Origin: an uncultured Thermomicrobiales bacterium
GTDB lineage: Bacteria; Chloroflexota; Chloroflexia; Thermomicrobiales; UBA6265
NCBI GenBank assembly: GCA_902806375.1
Contig: CADCWK010000270.1
Location: forward strand, 1 to 23,457
Length of the DNA stretch: 23,457 bases
Reading direction: 5' to 3'
Below, piece after piece: positions 23,161-23,457 of this stretch (position 1 is the stretch's first letter; each line of letters starts with the position of its first letter). The notes under the pieces are model-generated. The model had not been told where the DNA came from and ran no database searches. It saw only the letters and a list, made by a program, of their open reading frames with translations. Position numbers and translations under genes: made by a program.

Positions 23161-23457
23161 TCAGAACTCGTCGGTCACGGTGAGCGGGACGACCGGCTGC
23201 CCGTCGTCCCATTGCCCCATCGAGGTCTGCTCCTCGCCGCCACCGAGGGCATAGGCGCAGTCCTCGCCCTCGAACGAACAACTCGTCAGCGCGTCGAACA
23301 GCTTCCAGACCGACCAGTAGTCGACGGCATCGGCCATCCCGCCGATCGTCTGGGGCGTGTTGTGCTCGGCGGCCATCGGCGGGACGCCGTGGTCGTCGCC
23401 GCGCAGGACGACGCGGTCACGCTGGTCGTCCGGGAGCTGCAGCAGCGACCGCCAGAT
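23161..23457 (-). CDS. Probable alpha/beta hydrolase, C-terminal fragment
   Basis: Open from the window edge to a TGA at 23161, giving the last 98 residues of a longer protein. Near the start of the visible part GDDHGVPP could contain the catalytic histidine of an alpha/beta hydrolase. The following VDYWSVWKLFDALTSCSF and ALGGGEEQTSMGQWDDGQPV resemble the C-terminus of secreted chlorophyllase/dienelactone-hydrolase-like proteins as I recall them. The nucleophile and acid residues lie outside the window, so the call rests on a weak resemblance. It converges on ispG across the palindrome at 23088-23121. Confidence 0.55.
   Translation of the reverse strand: MWRSLLQLPDDQRDRVVLRGDDHGVPPMAAEHNTPQTIGGMADAVDYWSVWKLFDALTSCSFEGEDCAYALGGGEEQTSMGQWDDGQPVVPLTVTDEF

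Overview
The window is GC-rich chromosomal DNA (about two thirds GC by eye) packed with ordinary bacterial housekeeping genes and several secreted proteins of unknown role. A single-chain glycyl-tRNA synthetase, a MenA-type prenyltransferase, IspG, Gram-positive-like Shine-Dalgarno sites, many GTG/TTG starts and proline/threonine-rich secreted proteins would fit a member of the Chloroflexota (Thermomicrobia-like). That placement is an inference from gene content; no 16S or other phylogenetic marker was compared. There is no sign of phage, insertion sequence, tRNA, rRNA or CRISPR in the window.

Layout. 1-1212 (+): 3' part of the glycyl-tRNA synthetase gene. 1477-7996 (-): three tandem paralogous secreted S41-family serine peptidases, each with its own Shine-Dalgarno site, signal peptide and downstream hairpin, so probably three separate transcripts. 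8000-8481: a 480-bp divergent intergenic region holding a Rex/CRP-like palindrome at 8346-8363. 8482-12418 (+): a tightly coupled operon of ABC-importer substrate-binding protein, ATPase and permease plus menA; the last two junctions are ATGA overlaps. 12531-13463 (+): a membrane-anchored metallophosphoesterase. 13548-16823 (-): a 1091-aa secreted repeat protein with three Cys-pair modules and three low-complexity linkers. 17115-18374 (+): a secreted von Willebrand A protein, divergent from the repeat protein across a relatively AT-rich promoter region. 18524-21633 (+): a likely catabolic operon of Gfo/Idh/MocA oxidoreductase, ThuA-like protein and monomeric sarcosine-oxidase-type flavoenzyme. 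21879-23060 (+): ispG. 23161-23457 (-): C-terminal end of a probable alpha/beta hydrolase, running off the window.

How the pieces relate. IspG (isoprenoid precursors) and MenA (prenylation of the menaquinone head group) both feed isoprenoid quinone synthesis but lie in separate units. The ABC importer is translationally coupled to menA, and the operator candidate upstream resembles sites for redox or cAMP regulators, so a respiration-linked role for that operon is plausible but unproven. The S41 triplet, the modular repeat protein and the VWA protein form a block of exported, poorly characterised proteins; they are the most novel part of the window. Almost every transcription unit ends in a long, perfect GC-rich hairpin.
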